A stretch of 64,000 nucleotides of DNA from Atriophallophorus winterbourni (Eukaryota; Platyhelminthes; Trematoda; Plagiorchiida; Microphallidae): contig JACCGJ010000207.1 in assembly GCA_013407085.1 (NCBI GenBank), positions 1 through 64,000 of the forward strand, written 5' to 3'. Position 1 is the first letter of the stretch; each line of letters begins with the position of its first letter. The notes beneath the pieces were generated by a model. The model saw nothing but the letters and a program-made list of their open reading frames with translations, searched no databases and had not been told where the DNA came from. Positions 28,750-41,582 of the stretch are shown here, piece after piece. Position numbers and translations under genes: made by a program.

Positions 28750-29749
28750 NNNNNNNNNNNNNNNNNNNNNNNNNNNNNNNNNNNNNNNNNNNNNNNNNNN
28801 NNNNNNNNNNNNNNNNNNNNNNNNNNNNNNNNNNNNNNNNNNNNNNNNNNNNNNNNNNNNNNNNNNNNNNNNNNNNNNNNNNNNNNNNNNNNNNNNNNNN
28901 NNNNNNNNNNNNNNNNNNNNNNNNNNNNNNNNNNNNNNNNNNNNNNNNNNNNNNNNNNNNNNNNNNNNNNNNNNNNNNNNNNNNNNNNNNNNNNNNNNNN
29001 NNNNNNNNNNNNNNNNNNNNNNNNNNNNNNNNNNNNNNNNNNNNNNNNNNNNNNNNNNNNNNNNNNNNNNNNNNNNNNNNNNNNNNNNNNNNNNNNNNNN
29101 NNNNNNNNNNNNNNNNNNNNNNNNNNNNNNNNNNNNNNNNNNNNNNNNNNNNNNNNNNNNNNNNNNNNNNNNNNNNNNNNNNNNNNNNNNNNNNNNNNNN
29201 NNNNNNNNNNNNNNNNNNNNNNNNNNNNNNNNNNNNNNNNNNNNNNNNNNNNNNNNNNNNNNNNNNNNNNNNNNNNNNNNNNNNNNNNNNNNNNNNNNNN
29301 NNNNNNNNNNNNNNNNNNNNNNNNNNNNNNNNNNNNNNNNNNNNNNNNNNNNNNNNNNNNNNNNNNNNNNNNNNNNNNNNNNNNNNNNNNNNNNNNNNNN
29401 NNNNNNNNNNNNNNNNNNNNNNNNNNNNNNNNNNNNNNNNNNNNNNNNNNNNNNNNNNNNNNNNNNNNNNNNNNNNNNNNNNNNNNNNNNNNNNNNNNNN
29501 NNNNNNNNNNNNNNNNNNNNNNNNNNNNNNNNNNNNNNNNNNNNNNNNNNNNNNNNNNNNNNNNNNNNNNNNNNNNNNNNNNNNNNNNNNNNNNNNNNNN
29601 NNNNNNNNNNNNNNNNNNNNNNNNNNNNNNNNNNNNNNNNNNNNNNNNNNNNNNNNNNNNNNNNNNNNNNNNNNNNNNNNNNNNNNNNNNNNNNNNNNNN
29701 NNNNNNNNNNNNNNNNNNNNNNNNNNNNNNNNNNNNNNNNNNNNNNNNN
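28750..29749. other. Assembly gap, 1,000 N
   Basis: Exactly 1,000 undetermined bases, presumably an estimated or default scaffold gap. Reading frames drawn across it have no meaning. Confidence 0.99.
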
Positions 29750-29869
29750 TAAGCTGTTCGTACCGACACCCTTGGTCTGACGAATCTTCTGTGTTCAGAA
29801 GCGAAACGTTACCAAAAACTTGCTATAACCGATTCATTGCAAACATCAGATAACTCTTGCCATCGAGCG

Positions 29870-31495
29870 CCTTGAACAACAAATGTTTACATTTATTGTA
29901 CGCGCTTCCGGTAACTTATAGTTGACACGATGTTCGATGGTGATATATAAATAGTATATTTTTCAGAAATTTTGGGTCGAAAAAGATTATTATATATAGC
30001 AATACGTCACCGGTTACTCACAATCTAGAGTGATTCTGACCGGCTGTCTTGATGGTAGTCAGCAAAATAACGGTACATATTTGAAGGAAGTATCGATTTA
30101 TGAAAGAAGAATCTAAAAATTATTCAAAATTAATATTCAAACATTGTTCGGAAATTTGAAACCTTTGGAAATTCCAGATTCCAATTTTATTCGAAATGTC
30201 ACGGGAAATTCTTCCACAAATCCCATAAAACTGCCCAGGCATGATCTCATAAATCATCAATCACAGCTAAACAACAATTAATCGCACGTTAAACGGGTTT
30301 TACGTTCCCATTGTATCGACACGATAACCACATCCACTTGTTTTTTTGGGAATCCGGGAAACTTGATAACTAACAGAATTCCAATCAGCGAACGTGCACT
30401 TTCCCCGTCTGGGAACATTTCATCGCACAAATCTACAAACTTTTACATTCAAGTACGCTGCATCCTTATCGGCACGTCCACTTGTGTTGCACCGTATTCG
30501 ATCGATTGGATTCAACAAAACAACAGAAAAGCGCGCCAGATTTGAACGCAAATCGAATTGGTCCGACAAGCACTAGTCGGAACACAGGTGTCACTACGCT
30601 TCTGGTTAACAAATAAGACATCTGTTGAAAACTAAAGGATGCGGTTTCGACAAAGACACACTTGGAAATTCACTAGGATATTTTGGGGGAATAACGAACT
30701 ATGGGTAAAAGGAGTAAAAATAAATCGAACTTTTTGATTTAACCAATCGATACTGGGTGAGCGCCACTCATGGTTGGAATAAAACATGAATTTAGTCGGG
30801 AGAGTATAATGTGTTGAAATGGGAATGTGCAGCGTCATTTTCGTTACACGAAGCTATATTTATCCTGTAAAACTACTGGAAAATATTGTAAAAAAACGTT
30901 ACAAACCGGAATTTGCATTCTGATGTTTTCACCCGATTTTATGTGTTTCAATTATTTAAACATGATCTTTAACAGTATATATCGAATGCATGTGTCAACA
31001 AATGGTAATTACGAACGTGGTTTTAAACACACTATAAACGAAGATACTTGCTATTGAAAATGAGAAATGGGAACAAAGTTATTTGAAGAACAAATGACAA
31101 CCTTATCGATATAAATCATTTGATGAATTTTGCCGCAGCCATTCTTAAAATTCTCCATCAAAGTTTGCAGGACACGGTATTAGAAACCGTATGCACGAAC
31201 TACGAACACTTGGCGGGAGGATTTTGAATACTGTTTAGGTGATCAGCGTGGTAACTGAGAAAAACGACCACGTTGGATCTATGAAGTGCTAGTACCGGGC
31301 TTTCGAATGACATGTAGAACGCCATCTTCCAATGCAAGAGTAGGAAACGCCAAAACGACAAAAACATGCGTTTTCTATTGCAACCAAGTTGAGAATTTTT
31401 CGGCTGCAGCTTTCGAACTTGACTCAATGACGATCAGACAAATTCTCAACCCTCCGGGGTTCAAACCCAATTGTATCAAGAATCCGCGTTTGCAT
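29870..31495. other. No feature recognised
   Basis: Several 60-75 codon frames on both strands, none with a domain signature. Confidence 0.5.
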
Positions 31496-31499
31496 GAAG

Positions 31500-31680
31500 T
31501 TTCATAACACACACACACACACACCACGGCCGGTTTCGTGCCGGTTGTACTCATCAAAAGTTTGTTCATGCTCGTTGGTTTCACCCATCTACATAAGTGT
31601 GGACAAAATTCGTTGAACGGGATATTTGTGCAAACATTATCCAACCGTGGCTAACAAATTCATAACGTGTTCACCAATCC
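31500..31680 (-). mobile_element. Hammerhead retroposon, alpha, decayed
   Basis: The minus strand at 31,559-31,516 reads TTGATGA, a widened stem II, GCAC-GAAACCGGCC and GTGGTGTGTG, followed by an AC-repeat. The downstream block TTATCCAACCGTGG recalls the longer alpha copies. Confidence 0.55.
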
Positions 31681-32039
31681 TATCAAGTTGGTAAACTTTG
31701 GGAAGAAATTGTACAACAACAATCAGAGAGGATATCCATGGAGTAGGAGATCAAAATCAAGTTTGTGATGTAACCCCTCTGTGAAACGGAGGGGTAGAAA
31801 TTTCAAGGTGAGCAAGAATGCGCGTTGAAAGTTCGAATATTTTTGAATATAGATTTTGATAATTCTTCTTGAAAAATCCTGTCGAACACAATGCCTACAG
31901 AAAAATGTTTGCCTGAATATACGAGTCATTACTCAATTGGGAATCATATTTTCTTCAATATGCTTTGATACGCTCGGAAGTGATCCTATGAGTTAAGAAA
32001 AACGTGCTCTGACCGCTTATTTTGGAAGCGCAATCTTAT

Positions 32040-32215
32040 GCTCCACCCCAGGCTGTGACATAGTAGATGCTGCTCTTGGCTGCTGAACGCAGATCACGCC
32101 CACAGCGTGTAAATGACGTTGATTGACTGGGTTTCGCCTATCGCCTTGAGCGCTGCGAGAAAGATTGTTCCAAGTGATCAGATTGCTTATTCAAGTGAAA
32201 CGTTTCGAGGGATGT
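32040..32215 (+). mobile_element. Zinc-finger LINE C-terminal fragment
   Basis: GCTCTTGGCTGCTGAACGCAG, CACAGCGTGTAAATGACG and CGCTGCGAGAAAGATTGTTCC match, in the plus orientation, the finger-coding part of the minus copies. The reading frame is broken. Confidence 0.6.
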
Positions 32216-32224
32216 GAGTATAAT

Positions 32225-32535
32225 GCGATTGTGACTACTCATCCGTGCCAAGCTCATCGAAATAATCGCAGCATTGATCACGACGGTCCATAATGGAAGC
32301 ACTGAACTCTAGTTTCGCTCATCAGCAGTGCATATCCTCCGCATTCGGGTGCGATTCGAAACCCCGACCATCGCCATTGTAGTCCCACGCCTTATGACCT
32401 GAGCTACCGTCCACCGTTTGACCGATCGCAATTAAGCGTTTATGAACTGTTCTCCAGACTGGCACATCTGAGTAGCTTTGTTTGTCGTCCGGAAGGAGCG
32501 AGCAACATATGTTGTGATCGCCCATACAAACAACA
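32225..32535 (-). mobile_element. tRNA-derived SINE, minus copy
   Basis: Contains GTGCGATTCGAAACCCCGAC and CCACGCCTTATGACCTGAGC in the reverse sense, with the flanking CATTGATCACGACGGTCC block. The tRNA-like part spans about 32,345-32,420. Confidence 0.75.
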
Positions 32536-32589
32536 TAAACAACATATTCTCCAAAAATCGCTTAAATAACCTTTGCTCATCAGATCTAA

Positions 32590-32960
32590 TCAGTGTTAGC
32601 TCACACTGTATCCTATGGGAAGACCTGACACGGTGATCTGTTCGGTTGGGCGACCACAGCAGATGTTGCTGGCTCCTTCTGAACTGGTCGGGCAAACAAA
32701 GCTACTCAAATGTGCGTCTGGAGAACAGTTCATAAACGCTTAATTGCGATCGGTCAAACGGTGGATGTTAGCCCAGGTCATAAGGCGTGAGACTGCAATG
32801 ATGATGGTCGTGGGTTCGAATCCCACCCGAGCTCAAATAAGACCGAAACTAGAGTCCAGTGTTGCCATAATGGACCGTCGTGATCAACTTTGTGAATATT
32901 TCGATGGACTTTGGCCCAAACATAAACAACCGATTCTACAAAAATCGCATAAATAATGAG
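32590..32960 (+). mobile_element. tRNA-derived SINE, plus copy with perfect B box
   Basis: The tRNA-like part at 32,757-32,827 reads TTAGCCCAGGTCATAAGGCG (A box) and GTGGGTTCGAATCCCAC (perfect B box and T stem). It is not a functional tRNA because no clean acceptor stem or anticodon arm closes it. It faces the minus copy, forming an inverted pair. Confidence 0.78.
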
Positions 32961-32964
32961 ACTG

Positions 32965-35395
32965 CGATGTATATCAATTGACGACATCGGATGAAGGAGG
33001 CAAATAACAACTCTCTAAAGTACGTATTTTAAATACGTCGAGGTTAGGCTAGTAAGGATTCAACTTGGCCATGTAATTGCAGGTTTATTTCCGCCAGAAC
33101 CTATCTCGATTAAATTTATCATCAGACAAACTCCACGTATTGAGATTTCGACCATTTGTAACTTTGCGAACGTGCATTTAAAGATGATGGTTTATAGAAC
33201 AATCGATATACATAACTGGCTTCACTCAAAAAATTCGTCCATCATGAAATCAGGTATGAAAAATGAATAGCAACAGTGACAATTTTCTTAACCTCAATCT
33301 TCATTACATGTATGTATCGATGGGTAATATGAAATAATTTCGAACAAAAACCGTGTATTCAATAAAGCATAACATTTAATTCCGAGGTTTAATAACGCTC
33401 GATGTTAGTACACGTGGCGTTTACTTGTATGGTGTGATTTCGACCCGTGGGGCATACCGAAATGTGTCTCGTAGGTCTCTCAAAGAGTGTGGTAGCACAA
33501 AGCATTACACGTGATATCTCTTCTCTCACCCGTTTTCGTTTTGTGATGAAATCGATAGATACAAATTCAAAGCTGTGAGTGCCAACAACTTTCGTAAAGG
33601 AACGCATCGATGGTAATGGGAACAGCATGAGCACAATTGAAGAAATCCCTGAGATTCAGTATGCATCATCGCAGAGATAAATTCAACCTTATCTATCAGA
33701 AAATCAAGTGGAAGAATTTTTTTTATCTCGACAGTGATATGGTTTACCATTGTGGGATGTGCCTAAGTTTGTGGTGGTAAAACCTGAGGTAAAAACCATT
33801 ATCTAAACCTTAGTGGCTTAATAGTCTCTCTTATCGATTTTCAAAATAGCTGGTTTTCAAATCGTATTGAAATGTATTTTTGCATTCTGATTTTGACAAT
33901 TCAGTTGGTAGTATCGTCTTGGTTAGATCATTTTGTAAAACGACGTTCCATGATCCAAGCTCAATGTATGATATAGATTTATTACACAACAATACTCGGT
34001 AATTACTTATTATTGAAATATCAAAAATACTGCCATTCTAAAATCATTAGATGTTATGCTCTGAAGAAATTCAGGACAATCAAAGAACAAAACGAATAAA
34101 TGATATTCTTTAGGCGTCATGATGTTCAAATCAATATACGTGAAATATTTTACAATAAAAAACAAATATTTTGCCAAGAAGAAATGAATGAACTTTATAT
34201 ATTGTGAATCCAGGGCTAAAAAAATTTTATTAAATAGCATGCCGATATGAAAGATGGACATTGTGCTATTCTTCTCGATGACTTACCTCCTAACGAGTGT
34301 TGTTGCTTTTGTCAAGTGATCTTTCATTTCGCACTAGTTGTTCAAACGTTAACTTTGAGTTTCCTTTCAAAAGTGACCAAGAACCAACAAAATATTTACA
34401 ATCACTCCGTCGGCGTGGTGTACGTTCAACTCCGAGTGAGTAGTAATTGTATCATTCAATATGTCACGACAACTGGCAGGTTTTAGTGAATAAAATTCCG
34501 GTAAAATGGCACCAAGCTACCGGCAAAATTCAGCCTTGCTATTTGTTACACCGGCAACTGGGGTCGTCAACACAATAATGGGAACACAACGAGGCCACCA
34601 ATCAGGAACCGAGATAAATCGGGTATTACAGGTTTCCGCGCGTAGGTGTTTTGTGCTGGGGCTAGCCGAGAATGCTTTTGGCACTGGATGCAATTTCGTA
34701 CGTAGGCGCGTTTCGAAAACAATTGGAGAACTCATGTAAAGTTTGTAATAACGAACAGTTTGTTGTTCATTTTAGATTTCATCAAGTTAGTAAACTGAAA
34801 GGTAGAATTAAAACCAATCCGACAACTAAATCAGAAAAAATGGTTTGGATTGTGTTTGGTACGACAATTCTTATCAGAATAGAACATCCTTGTGAAATAA
34901 CAATATCACTGTGGCGCGGAACAGATGAAACATCGCAGTCAGTTATTTAATAAATGCAACTACGCAAAATTCATAATTCTTGGTTACCAAAATGTGTGCA
35001 ACCTTACAGAACCGCTACAATATTTATAATAATTCCGGTGTATGAGGAATATTATCTCAATTGCTGCAAACCGTGCACGTTTTAATGTTTCTAATATCAA
35101 ATTTAGTGATCAAAGAAGGCTGTGTTAGGTGTTTACAGAAGTCTACAGAAACGGAATAGTTTTATATCAAGTCAATGTGAAAGGACCAATTATTCGTTCA
35201 ATTAATTAACTTGCTCACCTCCGAAGTACGCTAGATGAAACCGTTCCTTCAATCCCCCTCATTTAATTTCATCTATTCGCTATGACGTTTCGGTGTCACC
35301 GGTTGAAATAAATTATTTCCTCGATTATCAATAACATATATTAATGATAATTTGAAAATAATTACAAAAAATCGATAAAAAATTGCAGCATGCTC
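32965..35395. other. Mostly featureless; GC-richer island at 34,500-34,740
   Basis: The island (ACACCGGCAACTGGGGTCGTC, TTTCCGCGCGTAGGTGTTTT) is open on both strands for about 75 codons. I recognise no protein. The rest is AT-rich and blank. Confidence 0.45.
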
Positions 35396-35399
35396 AGTA

Positions 35400-35460
35400 A
35401 TCACGTTGGTATTGTATCTGCCTGATGAGTTCGAACAGCATTTAATCGGTGTGAATGATG
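35400..35460 (+). repeat. Hammerhead relic, alpha
   Basis: Plus strand CTGATGAGTTCGAACAGCA followed by TTTAATCGGTGTGAATG. The core 5' half is intact, but the GAAA element is lost. Confidence 0.45.
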
Positions 35461-35829
35461 GAAATGCATGTGCAAGCTAATAGGTTTCTCCTCGCCCACC
35501 TGTGGACACATGTGAGTGAAAAGCTTGGTCATGTGGTAATTTAGAAAGCCTAGCTCTGAAGGCAGATCGATGATTGATTCGAAATCACTATGTGCGATTG
35601 ACTGATCAATAGTGACCAATGTCTCCACCACAACTCTAGCTAAATGAACCCATGTGAGAGGAGCAGTCTCGAAACAGATCGACCTAACCACGATGACAAA
35701 TAAAAGAATTCCTTTAGCTGTTGCTGTTCGTTTTTTGGTCTGGATCAATTCTATTTACGCAATCCAGTCCAGTCCGATTCCAAATTGAATCTATTACACA
35801 TACATATTCCAAAGTGGCTTCAGTGTTCA

Positions 35830-36000
35830 AAGTTTGTTAACCATTCATCCACTGTTTCAAAGCTTGCAGATCGCAACCGTCGATGAGTGCAAACAACACG
35901 AAACCGGTCGTGTGCTGTTTGTGATTAAACAGGTTGCTTGTGAAAGCCATACTCAACAGTGGCTTACAATTTGCCACCTTGCTCACTGTTGCTCCACATT
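35830..36000 (+). mobile_element. Hammerhead retroposon, alpha, plus strand, decayed
   Basis: CATCCACTGTTTCAAAGC leads into a core at 35,873-35,915 reading TCGATGA, GTGC-AAACA-ACAC, GAAACCGGTCGTGTG. One invariant base of CTGATGA is changed. It is followed by a second partial repeat with ACTCAACAGTGG. Confidence 0.6.
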
Positions 36001-36109
36001 TCAAGGGCATGCAGATCCCGATAAGACTGTACTTATTGGATTAATGGTAGCAGCAGGATTTCGTCCATTGAATGTAGAAGATAGAGGAGCTTTATATTTC
36101 GGATAAGTT

Positions 36110-37335
36110 GTTCAGATCGACGTGTTACACCGCATCTACATTTTGTCATTGTGTGAGTGATCAGGTTGGCTATACAAGTCTTATTTAACCATGTTTGAGA
36201 TTATGTTCGATGGCTTAAGTGATATAATTATGCGCCATAATCAGAGTTCGTTCAATCAGTCAACCTATCGTCATGTTGATCAAATAATCATTTGCTTCTT
36301 TCTGGTATGCAACTTGTCAATGTTAATCTGTATGTAGGTTATGTGGATGAAATTGATATTGAATAATCGGTAATTTAATTACGTTCAAAAGCCTTTTGAA
36401 AATATTGACTAGCTGATCGATATGATCGAAATTCGGTTTCGAATACAAAATACACAGATCAACATTGAGGTAAACGCTTTTCTAGAATAAGACGCGAGCG
36501 AGCTTGAAATCTCACACAGTTATATGAAGTCATTTTTTGCGTACGTTCTATATTTTTCAGAAATTTTCTACCTGAGCATGTGGTAGATTCTTCTTGTGAG
36601 GCGATATTTAACGCCAAGTTGGAACTATCTATGCGAATGAAAATTATTATTGAGCTATACATGTGATATTTTTACTCATTACGTAATGTTATTTTACACA
36701 TTTCCATTCATGCCGTATTCCAGTGGTGTTAAAGTTTTTACCATAAATACTTAAGTGTATGAAGGATCATTCCTCTTTCGAAAGTTACAATGGAATAAAC
36801 AAGTATCATTGGAAAATATTCTATTCAGTCAGATGCAATGTTCTGTTGCAGATGTAGGTTTACTTCTTACAGTTATTTCAGAACTTATACAAATGTCGAT
36901 TCCAAGACAATCCCACTCACAACATGAGGACTTTGAAGACTGCTGACTGATCCGGTAGACGCCATCTTGACATTTTTGAAACGATTATTGAAATTTCCTA
37001 CAAATATCTTTTTATAATTTTGGCTTAGAAAGGAATCGATCGTGATTTACATTTAAATATTGATTATTGGCATTCGATAGCAGTGCATAATCTTTTCAAA
37101 AACGCACAAACATTATTTCACTGCGGATAAGTTTTCAAGTGATCTGCACTTCACACATAAAACCCCTTTACCCATATTTATAGTTGACAGAACGACGTAC
37201 ACTTGATGAAACCGAATTCAACATGCATGCCTTGCTGACGAGATGTCTTTAAAAATTATTACTAGTTGTACTGCATGGGTTGTTACAGAGCCATCGGTTT
37301 TGTCACGACGGTTGAACAAGAAACGATTAGCATTT
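36110..37335. other. Little recognised; possible short LINE tail at 36,715-36,755
   Basis: CCAGTGGTGTTAAAGTTTTT then ACCATAAATA resembles the 3' end of the LINE at 57.7 kb. Otherwise blank. Confidence 0.35.
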
Positions 37336-37339
37336 TAGA

Positions 37340-37612
37340 AGCTATTGTTGTTGTTGTTGGGGGCCTCCTTCGGTCTATGTTGACTATGGATGTACATCAC
37401 AATCACATGAATTTTCAAGTTCTACAGCTTTTTGAATGACTAAACTGTCCGATTCGGGAGAAACAATCTCTCCCGTAGCGCTGGCAACAATAGTCATAAC
37501 TCGGTTGAAGGGCGTCAGTTGCACGCCGGCTACGTGATCTGCGTTTTGCAGCCAAGAGCTGTATCTGCTCCTCCCCAGCTTACAGACGACGCTTTACACA
37601 ATGCCTAAGTTA
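37340..37612 (-). mobile_element. Zinc-finger LINE C-terminal fragment
   Basis: Starts at the GTT tail (TTGTTGTTGTTGTTGG), has GGCCTCCTTCGGTCTATG, the finger region and CCAGCTTACAGACGACGC. It stops at the conserved TTTACACAATGCC. Confidence 0.75.
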
Positions 37613-37614
37613 GT

Positions 37615-38535
37615 GTGAATTACTATATTAGGATTTAATTTCGAACATCTTCAAGGCTTAGGTACATTGCGCAATTGGAGAAGTCATGTAAACGCCCATT
37701 TCCTTTTCTCATTTTTTGCACCATATTATATGTAATTTTTTGTCCAACATTCAGAAACTTGCTGGTTTTCGTATTCGAATCTCTCAAGAAATGCATATTT
37801 AATATGAGGTAGTTTTACGCGGTTTATTAAAATGTCTACCTCAATATTTCGCCCAAGTTAATGAATTCCATGAAATTCGTTAAGGCGGTTTTTTATACTT
37901 CACTTGAACGGCGTTTTTATGATCCCCAAAGTTATCCTCATTTGAACATGTTCAAATACATTATCCGCATACAAAATCTATGGAATGCAGTTGTTTTGCA
38001 ACATAATTGATGTCCATATTGTAGTTTTTGGAAACGTGTACACATTTCGATAACGCGAAACATTTCGAGTTGATAGTTACGATACGTGATGAATTTTGTT
38101 TTGTGATCTATTAAAGTGACTGAAATGAACCGCTGAAAATTTCTTTCGCATGATAAAAATATTGTAAACATAGGCACTTGCAACCATTATCCTTACAAGC
38201 ACCATTAATCTACGGACACCTAATTACATTATATTGATGGATATGCAAATCAATGCAACAGAATACAGAGATGAGTATCAACCAAATTATGAATTTGATT
38301 ATGAGCTAAATTAAAAGGAATCCTGATTTTTTTCACGATTTCTTAATCAGGTTCACATAACATAAATAAATAATGCTTTTAATATTCCTTTCGTGAAATT
38401 TAATGTAATACGATGGCGCATTTTGTTAGCCAGGCTGTGGCAGTTTTCTGCATTTTACACTTGAATATATCGGAGTAATATTGCAGGGGTGGCGGGGATT
38501 ATATAGCATTAAAACAGATCCATGAAAGCGAAACC
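37615..38535. other. No feature recognised
   Basis: AT-rich, short frames only. Confidence 0.5.
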
Positions 38536-38539
38536 GCAT

Positions 38540-38990
38540 ATCTGGTCTAATGTTCTATACTTTGTTCCTGAACAAGGTTAATAGAAATGTGATCAAGAAG
38601 GTGGACGGGGCTGATATCTCCACAATCTGGCATCCGGTTCTGCAGCGGATAAACATTAACATGGGTGACCCTCAGTGTGCGCACCGATTACGCACCGAGC
38701 TAATCTGTCATCAGATGTCATTCACACCTGCCAAGACCGAAACAATTATGGGATTATGCAGCACGTAGGGGTGGTGTTGCGTCAATTGATGCTAATCTCG
38801 CCTGTCTAGCTTAACGAGCGCAGCACCCAAAATGGCCCGTGCAGTTCATAACCAGCTTAGGATTGCTTAGGCGAGTGAAATTTAAGCATGATCACTGTTC
38901 GTACTGACACCCTTGGACAGACTAAGCTTCTGATTCAGTAGAAAAACGCTACGAATAAACTGTTCTAACCGATTCATTAAAATTTTTATT
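38540..38990 (+). repeat. Second copy of the unclassified gap-edge repeat
   Basis: Shares GTTCGTACTGACACCCTTGG, AGCTTCTG, a GAAAAACGCTAC block and ACCGATTCATT with 29,750-29,860. A 72-codon frame at 38,550 (KVNRNVIKKVDGADIS, ICHQMSFTPAKTE) resembles no family I can name. Confidence 0.45.
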
Positions 38991-39014
38991 TTTATGATTA
39001 TTTTTCCGTAAGTA

Positions 39015-39260
39015 AAAAAGCTCATTTGTATGCATTTCCATCACACTCCACGACCGTTTTCGTGCTGTTTGCACTCATCAGGTAGGGACTGTAGGATCAG
39101 GATCCACATGCGCTTGAATCAGTGGAAGAATGGTAAACAAGGAGCGCTTGTATGCCGCTGTTGGATAAGATTGCTCATGCGTTTAACCCAGTCTACATGA
39201 ACATGGGCTCATGCGATTAAACAGGTTGGTCGTTCTAACCTTATCCATCCGTGGCACACA
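39015..39260 (-). mobile_element. Hammerhead retroposon, alpha, almost intact
   Basis: Ribozyme at 39046-39087: CCCTAC, CTGATGA, GTGC-AAACA-GCAC, GAAA, stem III AACGGT (one change from ACCGGT), GTC, GTGGAG. Stem I has one A-C mismatch. The body extends over GAGCGCTTGTATGCC and a second inverted block AACCTTATCCATCCGTGGC. Confidence 0.75.
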
Positions 39261-39519
39261 AGCGCAAATTGTTCCGTAAATTGTTAAAGACCCTCGATCC
39301 AACATTAACCACATCACCCCGTCGGGTTGCACCCAATTATCGATTTATTCCTAAGGTCAACCTTTTTAACGCTAATTTCGTTCACCCACGAATCCCAAAA
39401 ACACGATAACACCACTTGGCTGAACATGTTTATTATATACACGATAAAAACATCATAAATCCAATTTATATTGACATAATTTACAAGTGCAATAACGTTG
39501 AGTGCTAATCACGAGTTAA

Positions 39520-40020
39520 TCTGGAGAACACCACAATCTAGAAGGATGCGCCGAAATGACCGACGGGGACAATCTTTAATCCCCATAATCCTTCGTCCAG
39601 GTTGTTCGAAGAAACCATACGCGCCTGGCTTTAAATGAACCGGTTGGCACGAAATCAGATCGAAATCAAAACCGAGAACAAACATGTTGATGTGAGTCTT
39701 GCAACGTGTTCTTATCGTTGACACGTGCGCAATAAACACGTTTACCAATTGGCGTTCTCTTAGGTTGCGGGATTTGCGAGTGAACCTGATGAGAGTCGGA
39801 GGGTTGACCTCAGAGATGAATCGGGTTTCAATCAACAAGCGAGTGAAAAAAACGCCAAGGTTGGAGTGATTGATCTTGGATCTAGTGTCCTGAGAGACAA
39901 GATAATCGACGTCAGAACAGGGATCGCAGTTTGGCCTCCGATGACTTGACGAAATCAATCTCTCATCCCCCACAGTATCACCGTAACACAAATTTCTGTT
40001 TTGACAATTTGGGTACCGGT
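39520..40020 (-). repeat. LTR-like repeat (possible solo LTR)
   Basis: GGTTGGCACGAAATCAGATCG, AATAAACACGTTTACCAATTGG and GGTTGCGGGATTTGCGAGTG recur in diverged form at 44,570-44,760. A polyadenylation-like AATAAA and the lack of coding sequence suggest an LTR. The 160-codon minus frame here is probably a shadow. Orientation is uncertain. Confidence 0.35.
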
Positions 40021-40339
40021 TATCATTTTGATCCGATTAACCAACTATTTCAATTAAAGCCATCACCCAGTTAAACGCTTCAGACCGACTTTGACAAATT
40101 GGATGTTTCCCATCTCCGCGCGTTTACTAGAATGTTGACCATTGAGCTGTTCTCATACAATCCTCCTGTAAACCGAATTATTATAGAATAGCGATTATCG
40201 TATGTCTTCTTCTTCTGCGTTTCGCTCTTGTGGTGTGCATATCTTTCGAAATCTCGCAATCAACACTCATTGCTATCGCACGGCACACCACCATACTCAA
40301 TAACTCAGTGAGCGGTATATGACTGAGCAGCACTTCTGA

Positions 40340-40585
40340 CATCGTTATTGTTGCGGGCCTCCTTCAGTCAATGCCGACCACGGATGTGCATCACAATCAC
40401 ATGATTGTTTTCATGTTCCACAGGTTCTAGGATGACCAAACAGTACTATTCGGGAGAGATAACCTCTCCCGCAGCGCTCGCAGCGATAGGAAGTACTCGC
40501 TTGATTGATGTCAGCTGCATTCAGAAGCCAAGAGCTGTATCTCCTCCTCACCAGCGTGCAGACGAAGCTTTGCACATCGTAATTA
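40340..40585 (-). mobile_element. Zinc-finger LINE C-terminal fragment
   Basis: The minus strand encodes YRCERCGRGYLSRIVLFGH and HPRTCGT. The 3' end GGGCCTCCTTCAGTCAATGC is preserved. It is truncated upstream at AAGCTTTGCACATCG. Confidence 0.75.
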
Positions 40586-40589
40586 TATA

Positions 40590-41365
40590 CATACATAAAA
40601 CCCAAACTTGAAAATAGTTTTTCCTATTCCTTATTAGATTATACATTTAATGTGTCACGTGTAATGCTTGCTAGCACTTCGGAGGAAAATTCACTATTTT
40701 CCCAGCGTAGGGCGAAATTGAAATGATTGGATAGCTAGGCTGCGTGCTTTTTTAGAACCATCGTACCAAGAACCGGTTGTATAAATGCATTTATCGTTAG
40801 GTTAAATTCTTTGTGCAAAATATTTGTAAATTCACTATATTATAAACAACAGAGCATTTAATATTTTTAAGATAAAAATCGACTGGAATGAATTTAATAT
40901 CGATGCGTGATTTTAGACAGCTCATTCTATTTAAGCGAAGTAGCCTGACTTATATTCAATCAGTTTATTCGGTAGTGATATGTATAATGCCGTTGTCCAC
41001 ACAGCACGTAGGAATATTGATTTATGCAAGCATGATGAGGTTTGAGTAACTATATGAAGTTGCAGCGCCCACAATTAAGACGGCTCATTCCTAATAAACA
41101 GGCGCTTGTCTCCGATTTCAATTGCACGAAACGTTACAACTAATACGATTTTATTTATTGGATGAAGTACTAGGTCAATGCTGATAATTTCCCCATTATT
41201 GTGGATAACTGTTTCGCATGTGAACATACTGATGAATAACGGTTGAGCAAAGATGCAAACGCCGTGGTGCATAAACGAACAAACTCTCGGTTGAAATGCG
41301 CAGTGTTGGAAGATTCATTTAAAATGTCGACACGTATTTGTTGCAAAACAATGTCAATGCAGAAT
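40590..41365. other. No feature recognised
   Basis: AT-rich, no diagnostic motif. Confidence 0.5.
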
Positions 41366-41369
41366 TCTC

Positions 41370-41582
41370 ACGGCGGGCGTGCTCTTGGCCGCAGAGCACG
41401 CCGCCGGTCGAACGAACACTGTTCATCGCTGTGAGCGATACAGGAGAGATTTTCACTTTCGAATCGAACTGTTTGGTCATTGAAAAAGCTGCTGAACGGG
41501 AAACCAACATGCGCGTTTTATGTACATCCATGGTTGATATCGACCAATGGAGGCCAACAACAACAACAACAAAAACAACATT
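41370..41582 (+). mobile_element. Zinc-finger LINE C-terminus with AAC tail
   Basis: The plus strand reads the finger region (CATCGCTGTGAGCGATACAG, GAACTGTTTGGTCATTG) and ends GGAGGCCAACAACAACAACAAC. It has an intact 3' end and a truncated 5' end. Confidence 0.7.

Noticed and set aside
28698..29853. Long frames of 345-376 codons
   Set aside because: They consist almost wholly of the 1,000-N gap.
32757..32827. A tRNA gene
   Set aside because: The B box is perfect, but the acceptor and anticodon arms do not close, and the same sequence recurs inside a larger repeat, so it is a SINE.
39509..39991. A 160-codon minus-strand frame
   Set aside because: It has no domain signature and overlaps a repeat recurring at 44.6 kb whose other copy is not open, so it is probably LTR sequence.
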